From Flaviramulus sp. BrNp1-15 (GTDB lineage Bacteria; Bacteroidota; Bacteroidia; Flavobacteriales; Flavobacteriaceae), in assembly GCF_022259695.1 (NCBI RefSeq), contig NZ_CP092099.1:62001-126000 (forward strand): DNA of 64,000 bases. The letters run 5' to 3'. Below are positions 52,950 through 61,194 of the stretch, one piece after another. The notes beneath the pieces are model-generated. The model was not told where the DNA came from. It was given only the letters and a program-made list of their open reading frames with translations, and searched no databases. Each line of letters opens with the position of its first letter. The stretch's first letter is position 1. Position numbers and translations under genes: made by a program.

Positions 52950-55691
52950 CTATTCTTTATCAAAAACTGCATTTATAACGCGTTGTTGTCTTCTTTTATC
53001 TCGTGTGCTGGATCCTGGCGCTGGCACAGAATTATATGGTCTTGAACAAACTTCTAACTTAACCAAATCCATACGTTGTAACATATAACTCCAAGCTCCC
53101 ATATTCTTAGGCTCTTCTTGTGCCCAAACATGCTTTTCAACATTTGGATAACGATTAATTACTTCCTGTATTTTTTCAAAATGCAATGGAAATAATTGCT
53201 CTATTCTAACCAAAGCTACATCTTCTCTATTTAAATTTTCCCTTTCTGCTAATAAATCGTAATAAAATTTACCTGTACAAAATACCAGTTTTTTAACTTT
53301 TTTAGGATTTATTGTATCATCTATTACTTCTTGGAATCTGCCTGTTGCTAATTCATTTATTGATGATACTGCTTTAGGGTGACGTAATAAACTTTTAGGA
53401 GTAAATACAATTAAAGGTTTTCTATAATCACGTTTTAATTGACGACGCAATAAATGGAAAAAATTGGCAGGTGTTGTACAATCTGCAACAATCATATTAT
53501 CATTACCACATAATTGTAAATAACGCTCTATTCTTGCCGATGAATGTTCGGAACCTTGACCTTCATATCCATGAGGTAGTAACACAACTATACCGTTTTG
53601 TGCTTTCCATTTATCTTCAGCTGCAGATAAATATTGGTCGAATATAATTTGCGCACCATTACTAAAATCTCCAAACTGAGCTTCCCATATAGTTAATGTA
53701 TTTGGATTTGCCATAGCGTAACCATAATCAAAACCAAGTACACCATATTCTGATAAAAAGGAATTGTAAATATACATTTGCCCTTTACTGTCTGGATTTG
53801 TATTTAATAAATTGATACGCTCTTCTGAGATTTCGTCCCTTAAAATAGCATGTCGATGGCTAAATGTACCGCGTTCTACATCTTGTCCAGAAATACGAAC
53901 ATTAAAACCCTCTTCCATTAAACTACCATAGGCTAAGGTTTCTGCCATACCCCAATCTAAGGTATCGGTTTCGAAAACCATTTTTGCACGACCATCTAAA
54001 ATTCTTACAGCTTTACGTAAAAACTTAACGCCTTCTGGTACAGTGGAAACTATTCTTGAAATATTTTCTAGTTTACTTTTAGGATATTTTGTGTCTTCGG
54101 TTTCAAGCATAGCCTCAATACCCTTACGTTGAAACGCTGTCCAACGTTCTTCCATAAACTCTCTTACTTTTGAAGATTCAGCTTGTTTAGATTTTTCGTA
54201 TTCACTTTCTAAAGTTGCTCTAAAATCATTTACAATTTTATCTACGTAACCTTGGTCAATTGTTTTTTCTTCAATTAACTTATCAGAATATATTTTGAAA
54301 GGATTTGGGTGTTTTGCTATGTTTTTATAAAGTTTTGGCTGCGTAAATCTAGGCTCATCGCCTTCGTTATGTCCATATTTTCTATAACCTAATAAATCGA
54401 TGTACACATCTTTTTTATATCGCATTCTATACTCTAAAGCCATTTCTACAGCATGAACAACTGCCTCGGCATCATCTGCATTTACATGCAATACAGGAGA
54501 CAGTGTTACTTTGGCAACATCTGTACAATACGTACTTGATCGGGCATCAAGATAATTAGTTGTAAAACCTATTTGGTTATTTACAACTATATGAACCGTT
54601 CCTCCTGTTTTATACCCATTTAACTTACTCATTTGGGCTACCTCATAAGCAATTCCTTGACCTGCAATAGCAGCATCACCATGAACTATTATTGGTAAAA
54701 TTTTAGAATCATCTCCATTATAATCACTATCTATTTTTGCTCTGGTAATACCTTCGGCCACTGGAGCAACGGTTTCTAAATGTGATGGATTTGGAACCAA
54801 ATTCATCTTAATATTTTTCCCGTTTTGATACGTTTTATCTAGTGTTAATCCTAAATGATACTTTACGTCTCCATCAATATTTTCGTCTTCAAAATCTTTT
54901 CCATCAAACTCACTAAAAAGCTCTCGCATTGGTTTTCTAAAAATGTTAACCAATGTACTTAAACGACCACGATGTGCCATTCCTAACACACACTCTTTTA
55001 CACCAAACTTTTCTACAGAATAATACAGTGCATTGCTAATAGCAGGAATTAAAGACTCTCCTCCTTCTAAAGAAAATCGCTTTTGACCTACATATTTTGT
55101 TTGTAAAAAGTTCTCGAAGTTAACTGCTTGGTTTAATTTTGAAAGAATATATTTCTTTTTTTCTGCTGAAAAACTAGGATGATTATCATTAACATTAAGT
55201 TTATCCTGCCACCACTTAATAACCTCTGGATTACGCAAATACATATACTCAACCCCTATAGAATCACAATAAATATTCTCAAGATGCGTGATAATTTTAC
55301 GTAAGGTTTGAGCACCAATACCCAAAATTTCTCCAGCATTAAAAACGGTATCTAAATCATTTTCAGATAAATTAAAATTATGTAATTCTAATGTAGGCGT
55401 ATAAGTTCTTCTACCTCTAACAGGGTTAGTTTTGGTAAACAAATGTCCTCGCATTCTATAACCATCAATAAGCCTAACTACTTGAAATTCTTTTTGAACA
55501 TGCTCTGGTATTTGGGTAGAAACACCTTCTATAATCTCACCATTTAAACCATAGTTTTCGCTACCAAAATCATAACCTTGAAAAAAGGCTCTCCAACTTG
55601 GTTCAACAGTATCTGGGTTTTCTAAATATTGATCGTATAAATCAGCAAAATAAGCTGTATGTGCTGCGTTTAAAAATGAAAATTTATCCAT
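52950..55691 (-). CDS. sucA: 2-oxoglutarate dehydrogenase E1 component
   Basis: Thiamine-diphosphate-dependent E1 of the 2-oxoglutarate dehydrogenase complex. It has 913 residues, the usual length for SucA. Features are the N-terminal FLNAAHTAYFADLYDQYLENPDTVEPSWRAFF-type motif for E2 binding, LGMAHRGRLSTLVNI, the thiamine-binding GDAAIAGQGIAYE region, HNEGDEPRFTQP, and the C-terminal QEEPKNMGAWSY. It precedes odhB by 38 bp. A TATTTTTG -7 box lies at 55740-55733. E3 (lipoamide dehydrogenase) is not in the window. Confidence 0.97.
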   Translation of the reverse strand: MDKFSFLNAAHTAYFADLYDQYLENPDTVEPSWRAFFQGYDFGSENYGLNGEIIEGVSTQIPEHVQKEFQVVRLIDGYRMRGHLFTKTNPVRGRRTYTPTLELHNFNLSENDLDTVFNAGEILGIGAQTLRKIITHLENIYCDSIGVEYMYLRNPEVIKWWQDKLNVNDNHPSFSAEKKKYILSKLNQAVNFENFLQTKYVGQKRFSLEGGESLIPAISNALYYSVEKFGVKECVLGMAHRGRLSTLVNIFRKPMRELFSEFDGKDFEDENIDGDVKYHLGLTLDKTYQNGKNIKMNLVPNPSHLETVAPVAEGITRAKIDSDYNGDDSKILPIIVHGDAAIAGQGIAYEVAQMSKLNGYKTGGTVHIVVNNQIGFTTNYLDARSSTYCTDVAKVTLSPVLHVNADDAEAVVHAVEMALEYRMRYKKDVYIDLLGYRKYGHNEGDEPRFTQPKLYKNIAKHPNPFKIYSDKLIEEKTIDQGYVDKIVNDFRATLESEYEKSKQAESSKVREFMEERWTAFQRKGIEAMLETEDTKYPKSKLENISRIVSTVPEGVKFLRKAVRILDGRAKMVFETDTLDWGMAETLAYGSLMEEGFNVRISGQDVERGTFSHRHAILRDEISEERINLLNTNPDSKGQMYIYNSFLSEYGVLGFDYGYAMANPNTLTIWEAQFGDFSNGAQIIFDQYLSAAEDKWKAQNGIVVLLPHGYEGQGSEHSSARIERYLQLCGNDNMIVADCTTPANFFHLLRRQLKRDYRKPLIVFTPKSLLRHPKAVSSINELATGRFQEVIDDTINPKKVKKLVFCTGKFYYDLLAERENLNREDVALVRIEQLFPLHFEKIQEVINRYPNVEKHVWAQEEPKNMGAWSYMLQRMDLVKLEVCSRPYNSVPAPGSSTRDKRRQQRVINAVFDKE

Positions 55692-55849
55692 TGTTCTATT
55701 TAATCCCGCTTAAGGGTAGTCAAAATATTTTCCAAAAATACAACTTTTACTAAAATTAGATGTTTCTTTAACTATATTTATGGTGTACTATTATAATTTA
55801 ATTAATAAGTAGTATTTACATGTTAAATTTTTAATTATTTCTCATTCAA

Positions 55850-56380
55850 ATGAATTTATTTTTTTTAATTAATAAAAAAGCTGCTGTTAGTTTAGTAATA
55901 ATCCTTTTTTGTGCTTTTAATTTAAATGCTCAAGAAACTAAAAGCAATTTCTGGAAAAATGTTAGATATGGAGGTGGTATTGGACTTAGTTTTGGAGATG
56001 GTTTTTTTAGCGGAACCATAGCACCAAGTGCCATTTATCAATTTGAAAATGATTTTGCATTAGGTTTAGGTCTAAATGCCACATTTAACAATCAAAAAAA
56101 TGTATATAAGTCTACCATTTTAGGTGGAAGTTTGATTGGACTATTTAATGTAATTCCTGAATTACAACTTTCTGCAGAATTTGAGCAACTTAATGTAGAT
56201 AGAAGATACGATGTTAATTTGAATATTGAAGACTACAACTATTGGGTACCCGCTTTATTTATAGGTGCAGGTTATAGAAGCGGTAATGTTACATTTGGCC
56301 TAAGATATGATGTGCTTTACGATGATGAAAAAAGTATTTACACAACCCCTTTGGCTCCTTTTATGAGGTTTTATTTTTAA
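55850..56380 (+). CDS. Small outer-membrane beta-barrel protein
   Basis: This exported protein has 176 residues and a signal peptide (cleavage near LNAQE, about residue 26). The mature part is a short barrel of glycine-rich strands: YGGGIGLSFGDGFFSGTIAPSAIYQF, DFALGLGLNATFN, YWVPALFIGAGYRSGNVTFGLRYDVLY and a terminal FMRFYF. It resembles generic Bacteroidota outer-membrane barrels. It sits between sucA (divergent) and the Rrf2 gene (convergent, stops 2 bp apart). Function unknown. Confidence 0.8.
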   Translation: MNLFFLINKKAAVSLVIILFCAFNLNAQETKSNFWKNVRYGGGIGLSFGDGFFSGTIAPSAIYQFENDFALGLGLNATFNNQKNVYKSTILGGSLIGLFNVIPELQLSAEFEQLNVDRRYDVNLNIEDYNYWVPALFIGAGYRSGNVTFGLRYDVLYDDEKSIYTTPLAPFMRFYF

Positions 56381-56381
56381 T

Positions 56382-56813
56382 TTATAGAGGCAAAAAAGAA
56401 TTTCCCTGTTTAACATCAAAAGCCAATTCTTTAATAGTCTTGTTTTTTAACTTCTTTAATATTTTATTTCTCGATGGTCCTAAAATATGATGTAAAGGAC
56501 ATGGTTTATTCTCATCACATTTTTCTAAACTTAACATACAGTTGGTTAATTTGTGTTCATCATCTACAACATTTAAAATATTAATTACAGGTTGGTTCAT
56601 ATTTTCTTCATTTAAGTAGAACCCTCCTTTTGGCCCTCTAACAGAAGACACCATGTTTTCCCTAGCTAATTCTTGAAGTAACTTTGCAATATACGCTTGT
56701 GGTACATTAATTGGTTTTGCAATTTCTTTAACCATTACTTTTTTTTCTTCACTAGATTCTATCGCTAAAAATAGAATAGCTTTTATTGCATACTTTGAAG
56801 AGTTTGACAGCAT
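56382..56813 (-). CDS. Rrf2-family transcriptional regulator with three-cysteine (Fe-S type) motif
   Basis: This is an Rrf2-family (IscR/NsrR-like) regulator of 143 residues. The winged helix lies at about 1-65 (SKYAIKAILFLA, PINVPQAYIAKLLQELARENMVSSVRGPKGGFYL). Cysteines C92, C99 and C105 (CMLSLEKCDENKPC) have the spacing C-X6-C-X5-C, close to the cluster ligands of IscR and NsrR. The gene faces the nitrous oxide reductase cluster, and two palindromes lie between them. A role as NO- or redox-responsive regulator of the nos genes is likely but inferred. Its own -7 box (TACCTTTG, 56841-56834) lies beside the first palindrome. Confidence 0.9.
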   Translation of the reverse strand: MLSNSSKYAIKAILFLAIESSEEKKVMVKEIAKPINVPQAYIAKLLQELARENMVSSVRGPKGGFYLNEENMNQPVINILNVVDDEHKLTNCMLSLEKCDENKPCPLHHILGPSRNKILKKLKNKTIKELAFDVKQGNSFLPL

Positions 56814-56833
56814 AATACGTTTTAAAATTGGCG

Positions 56834-56841
56834 CAAAGGTA
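56834..56841 (-). promoter_or_regulatory. -7 promoter element of the Rrf2 gene
   Basis: TACCTTTG on the minus strand matches TAnnTTTG, 20 bp before the ATG at 56813. The palindromes at 56845-56880 occupy the stretch where -33 would lie, suggesting autorepression. Confidence 0.5.
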
Positions 56842-56844
56842 AAA

Positions 56845-56860
56845 AAGATATTTTTATCTT
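56845..56860. promoter_or_regulatory. Palindromic candidate operator 1
   Basis: AAGATA-TTTT-TATCTT is a perfect 16-bp palindrome between the Rrf2 gene and the nos cluster. Rrf2-family proteins bind AT-rich dyads, so this is a candidate binding site. Confidence 0.55.
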
Positions 56861-56862
56861 AA

Positions 56863-56880
56863 ATATGATTTTTATCATAT
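56863..56880. promoter_or_regulatory. Palindromic candidate operator 2
   Basis: ATATGAT-TTTT-ATCATAT is a perfect 18-bp palindrome centred 19 bp from operator 1. It ends where the -33 region of the nos promoter would start. Confidence 0.55.
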
Positions 56881-56900
56881 TATATTGTATTACAAGCTTA

Positions 56901-56908
56901 TAGTTTTG
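56901..56908 (+). promoter_or_regulatory. -7 promoter element of the nos cluster
   Basis: TAGTTTTG matches TAnnTTTG, 21 bp before the cytochrome gene. A TTG at 56885-56887 is only 13 bp upstream, too close for a standard -33, so activation by a regulator is possible. Confidence 0.45.
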
Positions 56909-56929
56909 TTATCACTAAAATCAACTTTT

Positions 56930-57427
56930 ATGAAAACAACACTAAACATTGTAATGACATTATTCCTTGCACTACTCATTAGCTGTGGTGGTAAAGAAGA
57001 AAAAAAGAAAGAAGGGTTTTCTTATGAAAAAAAGACACCAACAGAACAAACAGTAAAAAAAGAAGAAACGGTTCCAGCATCTCAAAAAGTAGATTTAGAA
57101 AATAAAGGTGTAGGGCCAATAAAATCTTTAGCTCTAAATGCAGAGATAGATCAAAAAATGGTGGCTCATGGAGCAGATGTATTCAAAAAAATGTGTACCG
57201 CTTGCCATAGACCAGATAAAAAATTTATTGGTCCAGCTCCAACAGGGCTTTTAGATCGAAGATCACCAGAGTGGGTTATGAATATGATTTTAAATCCTGA
57301 AGAAATGGTGCAAAAAGACCCATTGGCTAAGGAGTTATTAATTGAATTTAATGGTTCTCCTATGGCTAATCAAAACCTTACTGAAGAAGAAGCCAGAGCT
57401 GTATTAGAATACTTCCGAACCCTATAA
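56930..57427 (+). CDS. Monohaem cytochrome c lipoprotein of the nos cluster
   Basis: This is a lipoprotein cytochrome c of 165 residues from the ATG at 56930; an upstream TTG in frame (56885) would put a run of extra residues before the lipobox and is rejected. The lipobox LLISC gives C19. A charged linker (about 21-70) leads to a class I cytochrome c domain with CTACH at 89-93 and a likely axial methionine M145 (GSPMANQNL). It is the first gene of the nos cluster and probably an electron donor to nitrous oxide reductase. Cytochromes c are standard in clade II nos clusters. Confidence 0.9.
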   Translation: MKTTLNIVMTLFLALLISCGGKEEKKKEGFSYEKKTPTEQTVKKEETVPASQKVDLENKGVGPIKSLALNAEIDQKMVAHGADVFKKMCTACHRPDKKFIGPAPTGLLDRRSPEWVMNMILNPEEMVQKDPLAKELLIEFNGSPMANQNLTEEEARAVLEYFRTL

Positions 57428-57436
57428 TAATAACTA

Positions 57437-58015
57437 ATGAAAACAATTAAACAATTACTTTTTGTTTTTACACTAGTAGCATTGATTTGTTCTTGTAAAA
57501 ATGAAAACAAAGAAGCCTCAACGACCTCTACAGTTAATACAACTGAAAATGAATCAACAGAAAGAACCGGTCAAGCTTTTGTTACAGATGATGAAGCAAC
57601 ACCTAATTGTTTGCAAATTGCAATAAACTCGCCAGATCATAAAACACTTGTTGCTGCTGTACAAGCTGCACAAGTAGAAAACGCACTAGTAAACGTTGGT
57701 CCGCTTACGGTTTTTGCACCTACCGATAGTGCATTTGATGCATTGCCAGAAGGTACAGTAGAAAATTTAGTAAAATCTGAAAATAAAGCTACACTTGCTA
57801 ATATTTTAAAATATCATGTAACCCCAGGAAATTTAAGTACTACTATTTTAACAAAACTTCCAAAATTGGGTCAAGCAAATAATCAATATGTACAAGTAGA
57901 AGTTATTGATGGAAAACCAGTAATTGGTGGAGCAAATATTATTGCAAGCGTTAAAGCTGGTAATGGTATTGTACATGTAATTGATAAAGTATTATTACCT
58001 CCAACCGAAGAATAA
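57437..58015 (+). CDS. Fasciclin-domain lipoprotein
   Basis: This lipoprotein has 192 residues, with lipobox LICSC and C20. After a Ser/Thr/Glu-rich linker, a fasciclin (FAS1) domain spans about 60-190: HKTLVAAVQAAQVENALVNVGPLTVFAPTDSAFDALPEGTVENL, then ILKYHVTPGNL and GIVHVIDKVLLPP. FAS1 domains are extracellular adhesion or binding modules. The gene lies 9 bp after the cytochrome and 27 bp before nosZ, so it is part of the cluster. Its job in nitrous oxide reduction is unknown. Confidence 0.93.
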   Translation: MKTIKQLLFVFTLVALICSCKNENKEASTTSTVNTTENESTERTGQAFVTDDEATPNCLQIAINSPDHKTLVAAVQAAQVENALVNVGPLTVFAPTDSAFDALPEGTVENLVKSENKATLANILKYHVTPGNLSTTILTKLPKLGQANNQYVQVEVIDGKPVIGGANIIASVKAGNGIVHVIDKVLLPPTEE

Positions 58016-58042
58016 AAAGCACTAACTAAAATTTATATAACG

Positions 58043-60013
58043 ATGAAGAATATATTAAAATTAACGCTTACAATATTAAGTGCTTTAGTAGCACTTACAA
58101 GTTGTAATAATTCTGGCAAATCAGATAGCAGATCTGGAGCTTTGGCAGGTAACGTTGCCGAAAAAGTTTATGTAGCTCCTGGAGAGCACGATGAATTTTA
58201 TGCTTTTATATCTGGTGGTTTCAGCGGACAGTTATCCGTTTACGGTTTACCATCTGGAAGGTTATTTAAAGTCATTCCTGTATTCTCCCAAGATGCAGAA
58301 AAAGCTTATGGTTACAACGAAGAAACTAAACCTATGTTAAATACATCTCATGGTTTCGTGCCTTGGGATGATTCGCATCACCCAGACATTTCTCAAACAG
58401 GAGGTGAAATTGATGGTCGTTGGATATTTATTAATGGTAATAACACGCCAAGGATTGCAAAAATCGATTTATCAACATTTGAAACTACTGAAATTATAGA
58501 AGTACCAAATAGTGCAGGTAATCACAGTTCATCGTTTGTTACAGAAAACACAGAATATGTAGTTGCAGGTACGCGTTTCTCTGTTCCTGTTCCTCAAAAA
58601 GACATGCCAATTAGCGAATACAAAGGCAACTTTAAAGGTGCTTTGTCGTTTATTTCTGTTGATCCGGAACACGGACATATGGACATTAAGTTTCAATTAA
58701 TAATGCCTGGTTTCGATTACGACCTTTCGCATCCTGGTCGTGGAAAATCTCATGGTTGGTTCTTTTTTACCACCTATAATTCTGAAGAAGCAAGCACACT
58801 TTTAGAAGTAAATGCATCTCAAAATGATAAAGATTTTATTGCAGCTGTAAACTGGAAAAAAATTGAAGAATATGTTAACAATGGCGGTGGAACCATGGTA
58901 CCAGCTAATTACGCACATAATATTTATGATGAAGACACACACACTGCAACTTCTACAATGAAAAAAGAAGTACTTACTGTAAATCCTTTAGATGTTCCTG
59001 GAGCTGTATATTTTCTTCCAACTCCAAAATCACCACATGGTTGCGATGTAGATCCTACTGGTGAATATATTGTAGGGAATGGTAAACTTTCTGCAAACCT
59101 AACAGTGCATTCATTTACAAAAATGTTAGATGCTATTGAAAATAAAAAGTTTGCTGGTGATGCATATGGTATTCCTATATTAAATTTTGAAGATGTTTTA
59201 GCTGGCTCTGTGGAACAACCAGGTTTAGGACCTTTACATACTGAGTTTGATGGAAAAGGAAATGCCTATACAACATTCTTTATTTCATCTGAAGTAGTAA
59301 AATGGAAATTAGGAACATGGGAAGTTGTAGATAGACAACCTTGTTACTACTCTGTAGGGCACTTAATGATTCCTGGAGGAAATTCTCAAAAACCATGGGG
59401 TAAATATGTTGTAGCTATGAATAAAATTACAAAAGACCGTTATTTACCAACTGGTCCTGAGGTTACGCAATCTGCTCAATTATATGATATCTCTGGAGAC
59501 AAAATGGAATTACTATTAGATTTTCCAACAATTGGAGAGCCACACTACGCAGCTGGTTGTCCTGCAGATTTAATAAAACCTAGGTCTAAAAAAATCTTTA
59601 AACTTGAGGATAATAAACATCCATTTGCAGCAAAAAGTGAAGCAGACACCAAAGTAGTTAGAGATGGAAAAACCGTTCATATTTATATGACTATGATTAG
59701 AAGTCATTTTTCACCTGATAATATTGAAGGTATTAAAGTAGGAGATAAAGTTTATTTTCATGTAACTAATTTAGAGCAAGATTACGATGTGCCACATGGT
59801 GTAAGTATGATTGGTGCTAATACATCAGAGTTACTAATTATGCCTGGTCAAACAGAAACATTCCTTTGGGAACCAAAACAAGAAGGTGTATGGCCATTTT
59901 ACTGTACAGATTTCTGTTCTGCTTTACATCAGGAAATGCAAGGTTATGTTCGTGTATCACCAACTAACGCCAACACACCTTTAAAATGGTCGCTTGGTGA
60001 AGATATAGAGTAA
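58043..60013 (+). CDS. nosZ: Nitrous oxide reductase, clade II type (Sec/lipoprotein-type signal)
   Basis: NosZ reduces N2O to N2 with a CuZ and a CuA centre. It has 656 residues. The N-terminus MKNILKLTLTILSALVALTSC looks like a Sec or lipoprotein signal rather than the twin-arginine signal of clade I. The beta-propeller part carries the CuZ histidine regions (SHHPD, LSHPGRGKSHGW, SPHGCDVDPTG, LHTEFDGKGNAYTT). The C-terminal cupredoxin domain has the CuA ligands C621, C625, H629 and M632 in CTDFCSALHQEMQG, with DVPHGVSM upstream. A terminator follows it and splits it from nosB-like and later genes. Confidence 0.97.
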   Translation: MKNILKLTLTILSALVALTSCNNSGKSDSRSGALAGNVAEKVYVAPGEHDEFYAFISGGFSGQLSVYGLPSGRLFKVIPVFSQDAEKAYGYNEETKPMLNTSHGFVPWDDSHHPDISQTGGEIDGRWIFINGNNTPRIAKIDLSTFETTEIIEVPNSAGNHSSSFVTENTEYVVAGTRFSVPVPQKDMPISEYKGNFKGALSFISVDPEHGHMDIKFQLIMPGFDYDLSHPGRGKSHGWFFFTTYNSEEASTLLEVNASQNDKDFIAAVNWKKIEEYVNNGGGTMVPANYAHNIYDEDTHTATSTMKKEVLTVNPLDVPGAVYFLPTPKSPHGCDVDPTGEYIVGNGKLSANLTVHSFTKMLDAIENKKFAGDAYGIPILNFEDVLAGSVEQPGLGPLHTEFDGKGNAYTTFFISSEVVKWKLGTWEVVDRQPCYYSVGHLMIPGGNSQKPWGKYVVAMNKITKDRYLPTGPEVTQSAQLYDISGDKMELLLDFPTIGEPHYAAGCPADLIKPRSKKIFKLEDNKHPFAAKSEADTKVVRDGKTVHIYMTMIRSHFSPDNIEGIKVGDKVYFHVTNLEQDYDVPHGVSMIGANTSELLIMPGQTETFLWEPKQEGVWPFYCTDFCSALHQEMQGYVRVSPTNANTPLKWSLGEDIE

Positions 60014-60053
60014 AATTAAACTGGGGAATTTTGTTTTAGTGTTTATTTCCCAA

Positions 60054-60086
60054 AAAGGCGAGAGCTATTATTTCGCTCTCGCCTTT
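60054..60086 (+). terminator. Intrinsic terminator after nosZ
   Basis: AAAGGCGAGAGC (60054-60065) pairs perfectly with GCTCTCGCCTTT (60075-60086). Full termination would separate nosZ from its accessory genes; partial read-through would let them be made at a lower level. Confidence 0.85.
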
Positions 60087-60122
60087 CTTATAAAACATTA
60101 GCAAATTAAAAGACTTTTAAAA

Positions 60123-60713
60123 ATGAAAAAATCTAATATTATCATGCTTATTGCGGCATTATTACCTTTAGGATTATTTCTTTTTCCTTTATGGAGAATA
60201 ACATTAGAAGCGCCTCAATATCCCATTCCGTTAGCAATGAATATTCATATCAATGATTTCTCTGATGTTCATCCTCACGACATCAAAAATATTAATCTTA
60301 TGAATCATTATGTAGGCATGAAATATATTCCAGAAGCTATTCCAGAGTTTAAAATATTTCCGGCAGGAATTATTATTACTACCTTTATTGGGCTAATCAT
60401 TGCTTTTAAAGGCAACTATAAATGGTTTTTGTATTGGTTTGTTCTTATGGTTCTTTTAAGTAGTGCAGGAATGTATGATTTTTATATCTGGGAACATGAT
60501 TATGGCCATAATTTAGACCCAAAAGCCATTATGAAATTTACAAATCCAGATGGAACAGTTATGGGGTTTCAACCACCTTTATTTGGCAGTAAAGATATTT
60601 TGAATTTTAGAGCGCACTCATACCCAAGACTCGGTGCTTTGTTTTTAGGATTAGGAATAGCGATGTCTTTATTTGCATATTTTGTAGGAAAAAAACATTA
60701 TAAAAATTCTTAA
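60123..60713 (+). CDS. NosB-like integral membrane protein of the nos cluster
   Basis: This is a 196-residue membrane protein with about four or five helices (about 6-24, 85-105, 105-123 and 170-190). The periplasmic loops have DVHPHDIKNINLMNHYVGMKYI and YDFYIWEHDYGHNLDP, histidine-rich segments that could bind metal. It lies between nosZ and nosL, where clade II clusters carry the membrane protein NosB. The position supports that label; I cannot confirm homology from sequence alone. It may take part in electron transfer or maturation. Confidence 0.75.
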   Translation: MKKSNIIMLIAALLPLGLFLFPLWRITLEAPQYPIPLAMNIHINDFSDVHPHDIKNINLMNHYVGMKYIPEAIPEFKIFPAGIIITTFIGLIIAFKGNYKWFLYWFVLMVLLSSAGMYDFYIWEHDYGHNLDPKAIMKFTNPDGTVMGFQPPLFGSKDILNFRAHSYPRLGALFLGLGIAMSLFAYFVGKKHYKNS

Positions 60714-60752
60714 TTATGTAAGAAACAGATAAAATATAAAAACACTAAAATA

Positions 60753-61190
60753 ATGCAAACACTAAAACACTATTATATTTACGCATTACTACTTTTTCTT
60801 TTTAATTGTAATGTATCTCCAAAGGCTATAGACTATGGAAATGATGGATGCCATTTTTGTAAAATGACTATTGTAGACAAAGTACATGCCGCAGAAATTG
60901 TTACAAAAAAAGGTAAAGTTTATAAATTTGATGCCACAGAATGCATGGTTAATTTCTTAGAAGAATTCGATACGAATGAAATAGAATTATACCTGTCCAA
61001 CAATTATAATGAACCTGAAGCCTTAATTAATGCCACAAAAGCTACATTCTTAATAAGTAAAAATGTCCCTAGCCCAATGGGTGCTTTTCTATCGGCTTTT
61101 AAAACTAAAGAAGATGCAGAAAAAGTTCAAGCCATAAAAGGAGGCAATTTATATACATGGGATGAAATACTAGCAAAATTTAAAGACTAG
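60753..61190 (+). CDS. nosL: NosL copper-binding lipoprotein
   Basis: NosL is a copper chaperone for nitrous oxide reductase. It has 145 residues. The lipobox FLFNC gives C19 as the lipidated residue. The copper motif CHFCKM (C33, C36, M38) follows. KVYKFDATECMVNFLEE and SPMGAFLSAFKTKEDAE, further family features, are present. It is in the usual position next to nosD. Confidence 0.94.
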   Translation: MQTLKHYYIYALLLFLFNCNVSPKAIDYGNDGCHFCKMTIVDKVHAAEIVTKKGKVYKFDATECMVNFLEEFDTNEIELYLSNNYNEPEALINATKATFLISKNVPSPMGAFLSAFKTKEDAEKVQAIKGGNLYTWDEILAKFKD

Positions 61191-61194
61191 TTAA

